In this document: piece by piece, positions 43,406 through 56,669 of the stretch
Position numbering within the stretch: position 1 is the first letter of the stretch
Layout of the letters: the number at the start of each line of letters is the position of its first letter
Source: Margaritispora aquatica
Taxonomy: Eukaryota > Ascomycota > Leotiomycetes > Helotiales > Discinellaceae
DNA length: 64,000 bases
Direction: 5' to 3'
NCBI GenBank assembly: GCA_007644065.1
Contig: VJWN01000002.1
Coordinates: 1,079,831-1,143,830 of the forward strand
Translations under genes and position numbers: made by a program
The notes under the pieces: generated by a model
Database searches by the model: none
The model's input: the letters and a program-made list of their open reading frames with translations, nothing else
Told to the model about the DNA's origin: nothing

Positions 43406-45558
43406 AGTCGTCGAGAAATGGACATCATACGAGTTTTTCAGAGTCCACATTCATTGGAGTTGTATTTTCCGCTGAATACGTATGGTGATCAGGGGACTAA
43501 TGGGGGCTTGCAGTGGCATGCCATATCACGAGTCACCTTCTACCCCCTGGCCAGGAACTGGCTAAACAAAGTCGCAAGCTAGCTTCAAAAACGTTGATAT
43601 ACCTAGACATCTTGGATGATCTCAGTGCCGTATGTGATCAGCTCCTCTACAGTTTTTCTTTGACTTACACACAGAAGCATCTTGAAGTATCCGCTAGGTT
43701 GATGTTGAGTGTTATTGCACCTCCTGTGAATTTCATTCTGCCCCTCTAACCACATTCGGAGTTCTGCTGATGGTGTTAAGCTTTTCCATTTGTTCGCCTA
43801 TCTGGATTAAGCTTTAATCTGTTTTACTTTAGTCCGGTTTAGAAGTCTAAGATCATGTGGGGAAGCGTTGATTAATTATTAGTTGCTGTTTCATATTGAT
43901 GCTCCTTTTCCACCTTCTGGTGCACCATTTTTAGATTAACATGTCACTATGGCAGATTCAGCCTCTTCGTGGTGCACCTTCTCCTGACGAGGCCGGTCCA
44001 ATTCGTCTTAGCCAAAGCCAATACCTAAATGATGTACATGTATCCACGTATTACGTGGGTTTCAAGAAAACCTCTCTTCGATATTCTATTGGTGTATTTT
44101 CTCAATGTGCATGGTCATTGAGCACATTCAAAGGCGTCATTTCCAAGTTCTATTTAGCTATATTTCCGTTTTCGACGGTGATGACTTTTGGCCGCCTCGA
44201 GATTGGCATGTCATCGTTGCAGGAACTCGTTTCTATGACTATTGCATGAAAGTACCTAAACGAGGGCCCGATTGCGTCTGTGCCTTTCATTGGGAGTCTA
44301 ACTAAGGTTAAATCCGAAGATTGTCAATGTTTTTTTTATCTTTGGAACTTCCTGACTACTATATGTTGAGTTCGAACCATATTTGGTATTTGCGTCAGTC
44401 TGTTTCACATAGAGTAATTACGCACTGGTACTCCATGATATCTCCTCAGCAGCATATTCAAGGGGTCGTCCATAGATATGTCATAGATATGTACAGATGA
44501 AATGTCTCGCACGTGTGTCTGGCTGCAGTTTGTCAGCGCCTTTGCCAGCTAGAACTCCAAAATGGGATGTCACTCAAGAGAGCATCATGTTGCTCCGTTC
44601 TCAAAAGGAGCGGTGCTAAATGAACTCCTTTCGGCTGGATAGCCGCATGAGCCTGCACACTACCACAAGAATTTCAACGCCACAAGGTACAAAGATTGCT
44701 TTGTGATAGAGAGTTTTGAGGGCTTTTGATATTGTTAAATGGGGTTCAGTTTTTGCTCCAGTCATCTGAACAAGCATATGCCTCGATCTACCAGCCGTAG
44801 TGGTTCATTCTGTCCATCAGCTTATTCTGAATGTACGGCCAATTCTCTTGCAAAGAAGTACACCAAAGGACGCCATGCATAGTTAATCTGGCAGCTGATG
44901 CTTATTATTTTTTGGCGTTTTCCTTTTCGATCGGTTCATCTGGCTGAAGTCAATTATGATCCAGCATTACTCTTAATGCCAAGGCCAATATAAACAACGG
45001 AAATACTTGTTGTTCAACGCCCATACGTCCCCGGCAGTTTCTACGCCTCCGATAGGCTTCACCTTGTCAGGAACATATTACCCCAGATTCGTGGGTCAAT
45101 CACAGGATTCACAACGGGGTTACCCCACAGGCTATATGAAGACCCTTGCACGGAAGATTTCCTTCTCATTCAACTTTCAACCATAAGCGCCACAAGGAAC
45201 AACGTTAAAATCTTAAAGGACGTTCGTGTGGGGATTCGGTTTCATGATCCATATGACAGGACTTCGCTCGTTCGTGGAAGTCCCTTGCCGGTGCTACCGA
45301 CTGAGGTTGCACCCTCTCTATCTGCCGCGATCACCAGGTCACGAAGTATCTATGGCGGAGAAATCAGATTCCATTGTACCTTTTTCTTGCTTTGCTCATT
45401 GACTTGTACATTGCTTTCAGGCAGGGAGGAACCGAGATGTGTAGTATATAACATCTGCCAAGAACCCGCATCTGTTCATCTACATCAGTCTTCATCTCAT
45501 TCCTGACTTTGTACGACTCTTCATTTAAGCTTATTTCCCCTGCCAAGAACCTGCCAAG
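43406..45558. other. Long intergenic region upstream of the pectate lyase gene
   Basis: About 2.1 kb. It holds only doubtful short ORFs, including a pair in different frames at 43941-44305 that could be a small or decayed gene. Candidate CreA sites on the minus strand (SYGGRG type, seen as CCCCGG 45029-45034, CCCCAG 45081-45086 and CCCCAC 45123-45128) precede a TATA-like CTATATGAA at about 45132. Confidence 0.4.
45029..45140 (+). promoter_or_regulatory. Putative carbon-catabolite (CreA) sites and TATA-like box of the pectate lyase gene
   Basis: Three matches to the CreA consensus cluster within 100 bp and are followed by a TATA-like element. The start codon is about 420 bp downstream, which would need a long leader. 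Six-base matches are common by chance, so this is tentative. Confidence 0.3.
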
Positions 45559-46871
45559 ATGAAGCTTTCACTTTTCTCAACCAGCGTTGCGCTGCTTGCT
45601 ACTTCGGTTGTTGCTGCTCCTACGCCTACCGAGAACGAGATCGTCGAGCGTGCTAGACTTGACTGCAGAGCTACCGTCACCGATATTGCAACTCTCGGTT
45701 ATGCCACCTTGAACGGAGGGTAAGTCACACTCAAGCATTTTACTCTCCGTGTCATATGACTGACAATAATTATAGTACCACTGGTGGAAAGGGTGGTGTG
45801 ACAACTACTGTTTCTACAGCTGCTGAGTTCAGTGCTGTTGCCGACAACTCCAAGAACAACGATATCACTCCACGTGTCATCGTTGTCAAGGGTGTCATCA
45901 CTGGTGCAGAGCAAATCCGCATTGGATCCAACAAGACCATCATCGGTCTTCCAGGAGCTCGTCAGTCTCTCCTTGTATATCGCTGTTGGACCATACTAAC
46001 ACCAAACAGGATTCGATGGAATCAGTCTTTACATCTGGAAGCAGAGCAACGTTATCATCCGTAACATTATCTCTTCCTCAGTTCTCGCCTCTACTGGTGA
46101 TGGACTCACCATCCAGAAGTCCACCAACGTCTGGGTTGACCACTGGTACGTTCACTGTATTCACACAAGCAAGATCTCAACTAACTTCCTGAAGCGAGTT
46201 CTACTCCGCTCCTACCACCGACAAGGACTACTATGACGGACTCCTCGATGTCTCCCACGCCTCCGAGTGGATCACCATCTCCAACAGCTACTTCCACGAC
46301 CACTGGAAGGCAGACTTGATCGGCCACTCCGACAACAACGCTGCTGAGGACACTGGACACTTCCACATTACCGAGGCAAACAACTACTGGTAAGCATCTC
46401 CTGCACCTGGATTCCCATGCCAATCCACCAGACGAAAATGGTCTAACATACAGCAGGAAGAACATCGGTTCCCGCACCCCATCCATCAGATACGGCAAGG
46501 GACACATCATCAACTCGTACTTCCAGACCCAGAACTCCGCCATCGACACCCGTGATGGTTCCCAGGTTCTTGTCCAGAGCTGCGCGTTCGCCAACGTCAC
46601 CGAGCCAATCGCCGCTCTTTACTCCGATAGCACTGGGTGAGTGAAACTTTCCATTCCCTGTGACAAACGCCATTTGAAGAATAAATATTAATGTGATTGA
46701 AACAGATACGCCAACGTCTACGACACCATCTACGACTCCTTGAGCGGAGGCAACACCGCCCCACTCGGAACCTTCCTTCCTGCCACCGTCCCATACTCAT
46801 ACACCCTCCTTGGCTCCGCCAACGTCAAGGCCAGCGTCATCGCCAACGCCGGTGCCAAGTTGACCTTTTAA
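45559..46871 (+). CDS. Secreted pectate lyase, polysaccharide lyase family 1
   Basis: Six exons: 45559-45719, 45776-45960, 46010-46145, 46195-46389, 46457-46636 and 46706-46871; 340 aa with consistent phases. Secreted enzyme that cleaves polygalacturonate by beta-elimination, used in plant cell-wall breakdown. The signal peptide is MKLSLFSTSVALLATSVVAAPT. The parallel beta-helix domain includes SNKTIIGLPGARFDGISLYI, the VWVDHCEFYS motif split across an intron, a probable Ca-binding acidic segment (DKDYYDGLLDVSHAS) and the catalytic RTPSIR (RxPxxR). The mature protein has a Cys early and two later. Expression is likely controlled by carbon source, as for most fungal pectinases (family knowledge). 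Confidence 0.95.
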
Positions 46872-47529
46872 ATCCACAATCGTGGAGGTGAAGAGGGAGG
46901 AAACGGGGGTGGATGAATGACTGTATATAGAGCGTGAGATTCAGGCTGGAGGCCTTGTTTATAAGTTTGGATACCTAGACAGAAGACGGGATGGGCAAAA
47001 TGGAGGTGGTGAAGACAGGATATGATCTTAGATTGTAGCTTGTAGCTTGGAGTAAATGTATATATTTCTCACCCAGAAAGAACGTTGTTGCACTATGCCT
47101 ACACGGGACAAGAAACTGGACCTAGGGTCGTCGCAGGTGTCAGTATCGAACGTAACCGAACACAAGACAATGAAAGATCATAAATCAAAAGTGCTCGAAA
47201 GCATGTAAAGCAAGTCCATTTACTCCATGAATTTTACTGCTCAATATGTTATTCCAGCATCTAGCCCAACCTTTCTGTTTAAACCTTTAACTAAAGACAA
47301 TATAAATTGGGAGATGTGGCAATGGATGGTACAGAAAGCTCCAGAGGAAGGCACAACACTTAGCGGAAAATTATACGAGTTGTGCAAATTTTAGGTACTT
47401 TAGCTACATTTACTTTACTTTCCTTTACCTTTCTCCATGATCATTCGTGTGCCGGATCACATCCAATGCTTGATAAACTCACAAACACACAAACACAAAC
47501 ACATTGACATCTCACTTCACTCTAGCTCT

Positions 47530-47556
47530 CTTCCCTTCCCTTCCCTTCCCTTCCCT
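47530..47556 (+). repeat. CTTCC pyrimidine tract
   Basis: Five consecutive CTTCC units. Such tracts are common just upstream of transcription starts of highly expressed fungal genes. Confidence 0.85.
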
Positions 47557-47621
47557 CTAATCATGTAAGTACACCCAACTCCCACCTCCCAAACCCCGCA
47601 AACCACAAGAAACACAGACCA

Positions 47622-47900
47622 ATGTTCGACTCCTACAACGAAGCCACGATCGAGCTACCTACCCTGGCAATCCTTCTTTTGAGGGAAAACCCTGCAATGC
47701 CACCATGCACATTGCATAGAAACCCATCGCTCAAGGTTCAAGGTTCAAAGTTCAACGTCCCGCCCCCCGCGACAAATGCAGCGACAAGTGAACGCTTCTT
47801 GTTATGGATGAACGGTAACTATATGATGCGGGAAGTCTCAAGCTTAAAACACGAACAAATAAGACAGTACAGTATACACTGTGAGGGATGGAGGTCGTGA
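47622..47900 (+). CDS. Small uncertain ORF behind a promoter-like leader
   Basis: 92-codon ORF with start context ACCAATG. Upstream are a pyrimidine tract and a possible 53-bp leader intron (GTAAGT at 47565, CACAG ending at 47617). No domain or homologue is recognised, and the reading frame could be a chance ORF. It is listed because promoter, leader intron and start context line up. Confidence 0.25.
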   Translation: MFDSYNEATIELPTLAILLLRENPAMPPCTLHRNPSLKVQGSKFNVPPPATNAATSERFLLWMNGNYMMREVSSLKHEQIRQYSIHCEGWRS

Positions 47901-48169
47901 AGGCTATTGGATGCTTGAAATTCATGGCTTTATGGGAATATCAACCAGACCCTGCATGAGAATGAAGATCTCAATCACGGAGACACGATAATAAAAGTGT
48001 GGTTTAATCAATACATTTTTAACCCTCATGTAGGCATCATTTTGTAGCCACACACTTAATCGTATCAATTTTAAGATGCACTATTCGCCTTGTCCCAAAT
48101 AATGCTAGTAAATATACATAACCAACAGTGGTCGCCTCTTATATACAAGTAGTTTTATCCTGGCATCAT

Positions 48170-50525
<2,356 letters not shown>

Positions 50526-51100
50526 AGAATCATCTCTTTAAAGAGCGACTGAACAAATACAAGATCAGAGAGGAAAGAGACGTCGCGACATATACAAAGA
50601 CAGCACAGCATCAGACTTCCACTCTGTCTTGACTGGATGATTCGTACCCCTGCATAGTACGGCTGCTTGGCAAATCTGGCTCGTTGGCGAGAACAGCATC
50701 ATTGTCAGCCTTGCAACTTTCTGAATGAAATTTCCACTACTGTACCACAATTTACAAAACTCGATAAAGCTCATATTGTGAAGTTAGTCACACCGTTTCA
50801 GAACAGATATTAATCTATCAAGAGGGGGGCTTTGAAGTATCAAATCACCCTACTCTTCCAGTTCATGTTAAGCTCGAAGTATACTTGGTATTGACAAGTT
50901 TGGACTGGTGATATATGATTATTGTGTTTAGATTTTAAGTATATGAGGTCGCACTGGACAGGAAAAATCAAGAATTCGAGCAGAGCGGCTCTCCAGCTCA
51001 TTCCCTAGCAAAACGTCCACCAAAATCTACAGACTTCTGCGTGTACCACAGCCAACTTCATCCAACATCCATTTCACATCTATTCAAGATTACAGCTGTG
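50526..51100. other. Divergent promoter region, no gene seen
   Basis: Between GH47 (-) and ATG10 (+) starts. A minus-strand ORF at 50565-50774 has no domain support and was not annotated. Confidence 0.45.
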
Positions 51101-51925
51101 ATGGCTCACCTTTATGAGTACCGAAACTGGCCTTTCGTCACACAAGAAGAGTTTGAGCTCGCATGTCACTTCTTTGACAGAGCTTATGTTGGAGCAAAAC
51201 TAGGCCCAGCAAGGAAAGCCCTCAAAATCAGATTAAGGCGAACCGCTACAACAGGAGAAACTTACATTGAGATACTCCGATTACTACAACCTCCCGAGGA
51301 CGATGATGAGCTGTCACTTGCCATGTCAAGGCTGGGCACTAGTGAAAAATTAGTCTTTATGTCTGATATGGAGGTGAGCATGATTGAAGAAGAGGAAGAT
51401 CAGGTTGGATATCCTCCCCCAAAGAAACCCTTAATCATCTCCTGACCCGTGTTGAAGGAGGCGTTGCAGGTTACAAGAGAAAATGATCTGCCGAAATACA
51501 GTCTTCATGCACACCAACCATATGTTACGTATGAGGTACACTTGCATCCTACATACGCAGTCCCAACTCTCTGGTTCTCACTGCACGATCTCCCTTTGGG
51601 GGAAAGCACGTTTGATCTGGGTTCAGTTTATCGATACCTCGTACCAGATGGATACAAGAGTAAGCTTAGGGAAGTTGGAATCACGGGTGGTATTTCAGCT
51701 GCTGTAGGTTTGCTAGTTCAAATTTCTGCGTTGAATGCTGGCTGATATTTGTAGCCTCATCCTATTACAGACTTGCCTGCATTTTTCATTCATCCTTGCC
51801 AAACCAAGGAAGCGATGGAACACTTTGATTGTCCACTGCAGGAGTATCTCATGATGTGGTTGGGCTTGGTAGGAGGTTGCATAGGTCTCTGGGTTCCACC
51901 CGAAATGAGCATGATTCATGAGTAG
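51101..51925 (+). CDS. ATG10: Ubiquitin-like-conjugating enzyme Atg10
   Basis: Exons 51101-51373, 51458-51703 and 51755-51925, giving 229 aa. It is an E2-like enzyme that conjugates Atg12 to Atg5 in autophagy (cytosol). The conserved core spans the exon joints: PYVTYEVHLHPTYAVPTLWFSLHDLP, then VYRYLVPDG, GGISAA and PHPITDLPAFFIHPCQT. The Cys in the FIHPC motif is the catalytic residue. The C terminus (EYLMMWLGLVGGCIGLWVP) is typical of the family. The last intron (51704-51754) is needed: without it the protein would end before the catalytic cysteine. Confidence 0.92.
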
Positions 51926-52190
51926 CCTAGCATAGAGATTTCGTATACTTAGATGTGGTCAGTATACGCACTGCATTATCACTGGGTGTAACAGACCATT
52001 ATACCATCTGATGAATAGAATCAATTCAGGGTCTTGATCTATTGGTTGATGTGAAATGCTTACAGCCCGCAGTATGGTATCGTTGCTCGTGAACATAACT
52101 TTTGGGTGATTTCCACCATGCGATTTCGAATTTCGAAAATATCCCCAACTCCAAGCGCCCATTATGCGTAAATCTTATTGTAAGTCAAGC
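51926..52190. other. Short convergent 3' intergenic region
   Basis: Between ATG10 (+) and the snRNP gene (-). No feature recognised. Confidence 0.5.
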
Positions 52191-52935
52191 TTACTCGTCA
52201 TCACTATCCTCGTCCATCGCAACATCGCCTTCGCTGTCCTCCTCTGGTTCGTCATCGTCATCATCTCTCCTTCTCTTTTGGCCAGCCACGCTTGTCGTTG
52301 GGCTCTTAGCGTCCTCCATGGCATGATCTACAGATGCTTGAGGTACATTGAGAGAGCTGGGTGGTATGGGAGGAAGTGAGGTCTTGGCTGCAGATGGTAG
52401 AGTATTGAAAACGGTCTTTTGCAAGTCTGTGGTTTCAACAACAGCTGCAGCTGCAGAAGGCATGCGGAACGTTCCATCTAGCTTTGCGATTGTATCTGAC
52501 TTCGTCTTGGCGTAAGAAATTTGCTAGAAAAATGTTAGAGCTAGGTGCCTTATGAACACTCCTGTAGCCTCTCAGAAACGTACCATTTCTTTGCCAAAGA
52601 ATTCAAATCCTTGTAAAGCTCTCATAGCCTGAGTAGCAGCCTGTATATCTCTGAAGACAATATGTGCTTGCCCACGCATCTTCGCTGTTTTCAAAGCCAC
52701 CACATCGAGCACCGGACCGTAGGTTGAGAAGAGGGTGTAGAGACCAATTCGAATATCAGGCTTCTGAATCTTCGAGGAAGGAAGATTGTTGATATAGAGA
52801 GTCTGGTTTGGTGGATATGTAGGAATAGCTCCATTCTTGCGCATAGCAGGAGCTTTGGTTTTCTAAAGAGATATATAATTAGTATTGTCGCCAGGAAAGG
52901 TAGTTTACAATTCAACTTACAAGAGCCTGCGCCAT
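52191..52935 (-). CDS. U1A/U2B''-type snRNP protein (probable U2 B'')
   Basis: Exons (complement) 52935-52921, 52862-52584 and 52523-52191, giving 208 aa. One N-terminal RRM binds snRNA stem-loop RNA in the spliceosome. It has RNP2 LYINNLPSS and the RNP1 RGQAHIVF characteristic of the U1A/U2B''/SNF group, with the tail FFGKEM...QISYAKTKSD. The second RRM found in animal U1A is absent. The C-terminal half is low-complexity and ends in an Asp/Glu-rich stretch with a KRRRDDDDD patch. The first exon encodes five residues (MAQAL). A single RRM favours U2 B'' (yeast Msl1), but U1A cannot be excluded. Confidence 0.88.
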
Positions 52936-53197
52936 GATTGCAATTTGCCCGGATCCTGAATGTTTATGCGAGCGTCCAGGGAGAAGGGAGGTGGATGTTG
53001 TTTGGCGCGTTGAAGCTCACAATGTTCGAAATTCAAGCCGCATCACAATGGCAGATCTTCGCCAAGACTGTGCCTGACGACCCCACTGTCTCGATCACCA
53101 TCACCCCTCCACGATCTCACAACATCAGCGTTTTCATTTCTCACTATAACCAAAGCATCTGATAGTAGAGAGCTCCTCCTATCAGCAACAAAATACT

Positions 53198-54392
53198 ATG
53201 GCTCCCCCAGAAGTACATCATCTCTTTCATCATCCAATCGCCGACCATTCCTTTTCTGCAGACAGGCAGACCTTGGCCGTGGCACGAGATACCAGTGTTG
53301 AGCTTTATGGTCGGTCTGGAAATGGTTTCAAGCTCAAAGATGAGCTCAAGGGCCATGATAAGACAGTTACAAGTGTAGATATTGCTCTTGAGAGTGGCAG
53401 AATTGTAACATGTTCTCAAGGTTGGTAGCCATATTGCACTCCATCTCCACAAGCTGACATTTCCAGATCGCAATGCCTTGGTCTGGGAGCCTTCCCCTAC
53501 TGGTTATAAGCCAACACTCGTCCTTTTGAGAATCAATCGAGCTGCAACATTTGTTCGCTGGTCCCCTTCTGAGATGAAGTTTGCTGTTGGATCCGGTGCT
53601 CGAGTTATTGCTGTCTGTTATTTTGAGGAGGAGAACGACTGGTGGGTTTCGAAGCACATCAAGAAGCCAATTCGAAGCACGATTACCACTGTAGCCTGGC
53701 ACCCAAACTCTGTTCTCCTGGCAGCTGGCTCAACAGATGCACATGCCAGAGTGTTCTCCAGCTTTATCAAGGGTGTGGATGCAAGACCCGAGCCTGGTCC
53801 ATGGGGAGAGAGGTTGCCTTTCAATACTGTTTGCGGAGAGTACTTGAACAACTCTGCCGGTTGGGTTCATGCTGTTTGTTTCTCTCCCAGTGGAGATGCA
53901 TTAGCATTCGCGGCACATGATAGCAGTATTACTGTCGTCTACCCGAATGGCCTGGATCAGCCTCCAAGAGCGGTCGTCAGTGTCAACACTCAACTTTTGC
54001 CATTTATGAGTTTAATCTGGAATGGGGAGAGCGAGATTATCGCGGCCGGTTATGATTGTGAGGCTTATCGGTTTCAGGGCGATGAAGGTGGCTGGCAAAT
54101 TACAGGCTCTTTGGAATCAAAGGGTCGACCTGGTCTTGGTGATGCACGAGAAGAATCTGCATTCAACATGTTTAAGCAGATGGACTTAAAGGGGAAGACT
54201 AAGGATGACACGCAGTTGAAGACTGTGCATCAAAACACCATTAGCACCATTCGTATTTTCGAGGGTACAGCTGATGGTGTAAAGAAGTTTAGCAGTAAGT
54301 AACATCTAACTTTCAACGCTGAACAGAGGAAATAGGCTTACACTTTCTTAGCAAGCGGCGTTGATGGAAGAATCGTAATCTGGAACGCCTAG
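53198..54392 (+). CDS. ARC40: Arp2/3 complex subunit 1 (ARPC1, p41)
   Basis: Exons 53198-53420, 53467-54294 and 54352-54392, giving 363 aa. It is the WD40 subunit of the Arp2/3 complex that nucleates branched actin filaments, for example at endocytic patches. WD-type repeats are seen throughout (LKGHDKTVTSVDI, DRNALVWEP, RSTITTVAWHPNSVLLAAGS, GWVHAVCFSPSGDALAFAAHD). The last exon encodes the terminal SGVDGRIVIWNA with a conserved end. The middle insertion GSLESKGRPG ... KTVHQNTISTIRIF is also typical of ARPC1. The start MAPPEVHHLFHHPIADHSFS fits fungal orthologues. It is divergent from the snRNP gene, with about 260 bp between starts. Confidence 0.95.
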
Positions 54393-54671
54393 AGACAGAA
54401 GTAGCGAGAAATGAAAGCCTGAATGAGTTTGAAACTTCCTTCATTGGAACCTTCCCAATGTCTCTATTAGATCTTCCACCTCAGTGTTTCATTCCTAGAC
54501 TGAACTTTCTCTTTCACCATCACCAGTTCTAGGGATATCTAGGCAAGCCTATTTTTAACCTTTCAGTATGAGGCAGTATACATAAGGTTCGTATCTTCCA
54601 TGACCTTACTACTACATTTATCCTCTTTTGAAATCTCACACCAGCGAAAACACAAGGTTCCAGGTTTCAAG

Positions 54672-56213
54672 ATGCGAGAGATTGACATTCAAAATTCTTG
54701 GCGAGCAAGCTCATCGACTTATTCTCGATTGCCAGCGGAAAACCAGCCAGTCTTTCACCAACTTGGATTTGATAATGTTCGACATGGGTTTCAAAGCAGT
54801 GCTCACCCAAGTACGGAGATACCGTTCACATCGAACTTGTTCTCACAAAATCTCCCAGGTAATTTCAACCATACATCGAACAAACTTCCTACTTTGCAAA
54901 ATATGAACACCGGTAATCAAGGAGTTGCATTACCTCAAGGCTTCCAAGGTCCCCCCAATGAATCTCGCACAAGAAATGAATCACCAAGTCGGATGTCCTT
55001 CCAAATGACAACCCCGATGGCCCTTCACAAAAGCGTAAGTCAAAACATTCGGTCGACCCCAGTATGTACTGGAAGGGAAGGCGAAGAGCACACATGCCAG
55101 TGTCCCTTGAACGAATCCATGCCTTCGAGTCCTACGCTTCCCACCCTCGCAGCCCGAGCATACGACATGGCAACTCGCCCGTATACACATGTCCCGGTGG
55201 CAGGTTTGCTGAACAGCACACATTCACAATCACAACCTCAGCATCCATTCACTTCAAACAACCCTTCTCAACCATTATTATCAGCACAACAATTTTCTCA
55301 TGGTATAGACAAGAATGAAGACATGAATAAGCATGTGCACAACTCCAGCCCGCACCGCATTCAAAGCCTGTCCACGTTTTCTGCGGCTTCATCAAGCACA
55401 ATCCGCGCTGGGTCGTCGCCTGGGCAGCCTCAAGCACAGTCACATTACTCAGCAATTGAAGATCGATGCTTCCTGCTCAACACTCTCTACGATATCTGCG
55501 TTGAAGCTACAGCTTCCTACGTTCTATCGCTCGTGCCTCTCCGTCATTTTCATTCCCACCGAAATAGACGTTGGCAACCTTATTCGTCCAACCGTGGCAC
55601 TCATTTCAAGGCTTCAAACAACGGCGCAGGAAGAGGCTTCCATGGTGGCGTGGGAGTACGTGGAAATGGTGGAAAGGCAAGAAGTGGAGGTAGAGGCAGA
55701 GAACGAACGACGACGAGAACGCTGATGGATAACGTGTCTAGAATCAGTACTCACCTCTGGCGTAAAGCACGCAATGATGTGATGGCTCCACATAGAGCTG
55801 AAGCAGATGCAGTGAAAGACATGCGTGACTTGTATGCGTGGGGTGAGTTGGTTGCCAAGGGCTGGGATACAGATGGGTTACTTGACTTGGATCTTGTTTC
55901 TGAGTCAGAGTCTGGCTGTGGCTCTGAGTATACGTTAGAGGAGGGCGAGATTGCTGATGGTGGAAGTGTGAACACATGGAAGCGAAGAGGGTGCAGGGAT
56001 AGCGATGGAGTGGAACTGGGAAGGATAGAAATGAGGATTGGGAAGGCAGCCAAACGTATTTGCGAGTGGGTTGGCGACGAGGAGGCGCTGGATAGTTGTG
56101 TGAGAGTTGTTGAGGAGTTGAGAGATGGGACACGAGAGAGGGAAAGGAATGGCGGTGGTGCTGGAACGAGGGTTGTCGAGGTTGATGATGGCGAAGATAT
56201 GAGTATTTCTTGA
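54672..56213 (+). CDS. Hypothetical disordered protein with RGG-like segment
   Basis: Single exon, about 513 aa from MREIDIQ; an upstream in-frame ATG at 54600 would add 24 residues. The first 300 residues are Ser/Gln/His/Pro-rich. A central Arg/Gly-rich segment (GAGRGFHGGVGVRGNGG...) resembles RNA-binding RGG regions. The C-terminal third looks folded and acidic (DMRDLYAWGELVAKGWDTDG, EYTLEEGEIADGG). Family not recognised. The long uninterrupted frame supports coding. Confidence 0.6.
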   Translation: MREIDIQNSWRASSSTYSRLPAENQPVFHQLGFDNVRHGFQSSAHPSTEIPFTSNLFSQNLPGNFNHTSNKLPTLQNMNTGNQGVALPQGFQGPPNESRTRNESPSRMSFQMTTPMALHKSVSQNIRSTPVCTGREGEEHTCQCPLNESMPSSPTLPTLAARAYDMATRPYTHVPVAGLLNSTHSQSQPQHPFTSNNPSQPLLSAQQFSHGIDKNEDMNKHVHNSSPHRIQSLSTFSAASSSTIRAGSSPGQPQAQSHYSAIEDRCFLLNTLYDICVEATASYVLSLVPLRHFHSHRNRRWQPYSSNRGTHFKASNNGAGRGFHGGVGVRGNGGKARSGGRGRERTTTRTLMDNVSRISTHLWRKARNDVMAPHRAEADAVKDMRDLYAWGELVAKGWDTDGLLDLDLVSESESGCGSEYTLEEGEIADGGSVNTWKRRGCRDSDGVELGRIEMRIGKAAKRICEWVGDEEALDSCVRVVEELRDGTRERERNGGGAGTRVVEVDDGEDMSIS

Positions 56214-56669
56214 TTTGGACTATGGGGTCTGAGCATTTTGAGTAAGTGTCATGATAGTGTGGCATATGATAGATATTTAGTTGTGTGTGTGTAAATTTTG
56301 TAAAGAGTCTAGCCTCTTCCAGCAATTGTATCGAATTTTGAAATTTAACAATTTCCAGAAGCCTAAGCGAACATTGAAAAGAGCTCTATTTGTAGTTCTC
56401 TTAAAGCACATCAAACAATTGGCCTTATGCTAACAGTTCTGAGTCTTCAGAATTATCTGATGACGCATGTGTCGTGCAGAGAAGCGACTGAGCTTATGTA
56501 CGTACCATGAAAATGGGGAGCTGCAAAACCTTAAGCGAATTATAATGCCGACGCTTGTGGCCTTCAACAAATAACATTAACATCTATAAAAGTAAATAAT
56601 AAATATGAGATAGGGTATCCAGTCCAATGAGTGAGGCGCGACTCGCAGCTCTCTACATCATTTCCAAAC
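56214..56669. other. Convergent 3' intergenic region, no gene seen
   Basis: Between the hypothetical gene (+) and the acetyltransferase gene (-). No coding signal. Confidence 0.5.

Larger units (their letters stand above)
46872..48169. other. Intergenic region with pyrimidine repeat and possible small gene
   Basis: About 1.3 kb between the pectate lyase (+) and the GH47 gene 3' end (-). Includes CAAACACA repeats, a (CTTCC)n tract at 47530-47556 and a small ORF described separately. The rest appears non-coding. Confidence 0.4.

Noticed and set aside
55744..56325. Minus-strand ORF of 193 codons rich in His/Ser/Pro
   Set aside because: Mirror of the coding strand of the hypothetical gene 54672-56213; composition reflects the antisense of acidic and Gly-rich codons.
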